Below are positions 6,707 to 7,061 of a stretch of DNA of 7,061 nucleotides, one piece after another. The notes under the pieces were generated by a model that was not told the DNA's origin, did not search any database, and saw nothing but the letters and a program-made list of their open reading frames with translations. Each line of letters starts with the position of its first letter. Within the stretch, counting starts at the first letter, position 1. The DNA is from Salinibacterium sp. (lineage in GTDB: Bacteria > Actinomycetota > Actinomycetes > Actinomycetales > Microbacteriaceae): contig SCSV01000245.1 of NCBI GenBank assembly GCA_004297555.1, positions 1-7,061 of the forward strand, in the 5' to 3' direction. Position numbers and translations under genes: made by a program.

Positions 6707-6719
6707 CTCGTGCTGAGAG

Positions 6720-7061
6720 TTAGCGCGCTGCGTAGTACTCGACGACGAGCTGCACTTCACAGGTGATCGGAACCTCGGCGCGCTTCGGGCGGCGCACCAG
6801 GCGCGTCTGAAGCTTGTCGATCTCGACCTCGAGGTAGCCCGGGGTCTTCGGCAGAACGTCGACGTGACCGCCGGCTGCGGCGACCTGGAAGATCTCCATG
6901 CCTTCGCTCTTCGGCTTGACGTGCACGAGCTGGCCCGGCTTGACGCGGAACGAGGGGCGGTCGACGAGCTGGCCGTCGACGAGGATGTGGCGGTGCACGA
7001 CCATCTGGCGCGACTGCGCCGTGGTGCGGGCGATCGCCGAGCGAACGAGGATCGCGTCGAG
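6720..7061 (-). CDS. rpsD: 30S ribosomal protein S4, C-terminal part (gene runs off the right edge)
   Basis: S4 is a primary 16S rRNA-binding protein that nucleates assembly of the 30S body. The 113 residues visible are the C-terminal half of a ~200-aa protein; the frame is open to the right edge, so the start and N-terminal domain lie outside. The S4 RNA-binding domain is clear: LDAILVRSAIARTTAQSRQM, then HRHILVDGQLVDRPSFRVKPGQ (from about residue 23 of the visible part). The C-terminus PKRAEVPITCEVQLVVEYYAAR is typical of actinobacterial S4, and the stop is TAA at 6720-6722. The second visible half includes GGHVDVLPKTPGYLEVEIDKL, also as in actinobacteria. An intrinsic terminator follows within 14 nt, so rpsD is probably the last gene of its transcript. 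Confidence 0.97.
   Translation of the reverse strand, partial: LDAILVRSAIARTTAQSRQMVVHRHILVDGQLVDRPSFRVKPGQLVHVKPKSEGMEIFQVAAAGGHVDVLPKTPGYLEVEIDKLQTRLVRRPKRAEVPITCEVQLVVEYYAAR

Noticed and set aside
1..7061. Mobile element, CRISPR array, tRNA, toxin-antitoxin or defence system
   Set aside because: No inverted-repeat-flanked transposase, spaced direct repeats, cloverleaf or relevant protein was found; nearly all of the window is conserved housekeeping coding sequence.

Overview
The window is a stretch of high-GC bacterial chromosome in which every recognisable gene lies on the minus strand. Read in the direction of transcription (right to left) the order is: rpsD (3' part only), a small membrane-anchored protein, alaS, ruvX, mltG, aroE, aroC (5' part only). 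The order alaS-ruvX-mltG-aroE-aroC behind rpsD is a conserved actinobacterial arrangement. The protein style (actinobacterial S4 with a VVEYYAAR-type C-terminus, and an MltG with a long Pro/Ala/Gln tail starting MANEPSWEDIF) suggests family Microbacteriaceae. I cannot name a genus from the sequence alone.

Region by region: 6720-7061 holds the C-terminal half of ribosomal protein S4. It is followed at 6671-6706 by a strong Rho-independent terminator hairpin, so the downstream genes probably have their own promoter. After a roughly 75-nt leader with a good Shine-Dalgarno sequence comes a 75-aa single-pass membrane protein (6368-6595). The next genes are tightly packed: alaS starts 20 nt later, ruvX 19 nt after alaS, mltG overlaps or abuts ruvX, and aroE starts 8 nt after mltG. 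A 93-nt gap then precedes aroC, which has a strong Shine-Dalgarno sequence of its own and runs off the left edge.

Functionally this is housekeeping: translation (S4, alanyl-tRNA synthetase), 16S rRNA processing or nuclease function (RuvX/YqgF), peptidoglycan glycan-strand termination (MltG) and two shikimate-pathway steps (AroE, AroC). I see no mobile element, tRNA, CRISPR array, toxin-antitoxin pair or defence system, and I do not claim a new system here.

The observations most worth a second look are: (1) a marked excess of the hexamer GGATGC/GCATCC (24 copies by hand count), in several reading frames and also between genes, which forces otherwise uncommon codons; (2) a perfect TATAAT inside the end of ruvX, built from rare codons, about 80 nt before mltG; (3) the unusually long, repeat-bearing cytoplasmic tail of MltG; and (4) the small membrane protein between rpsD and alaS.
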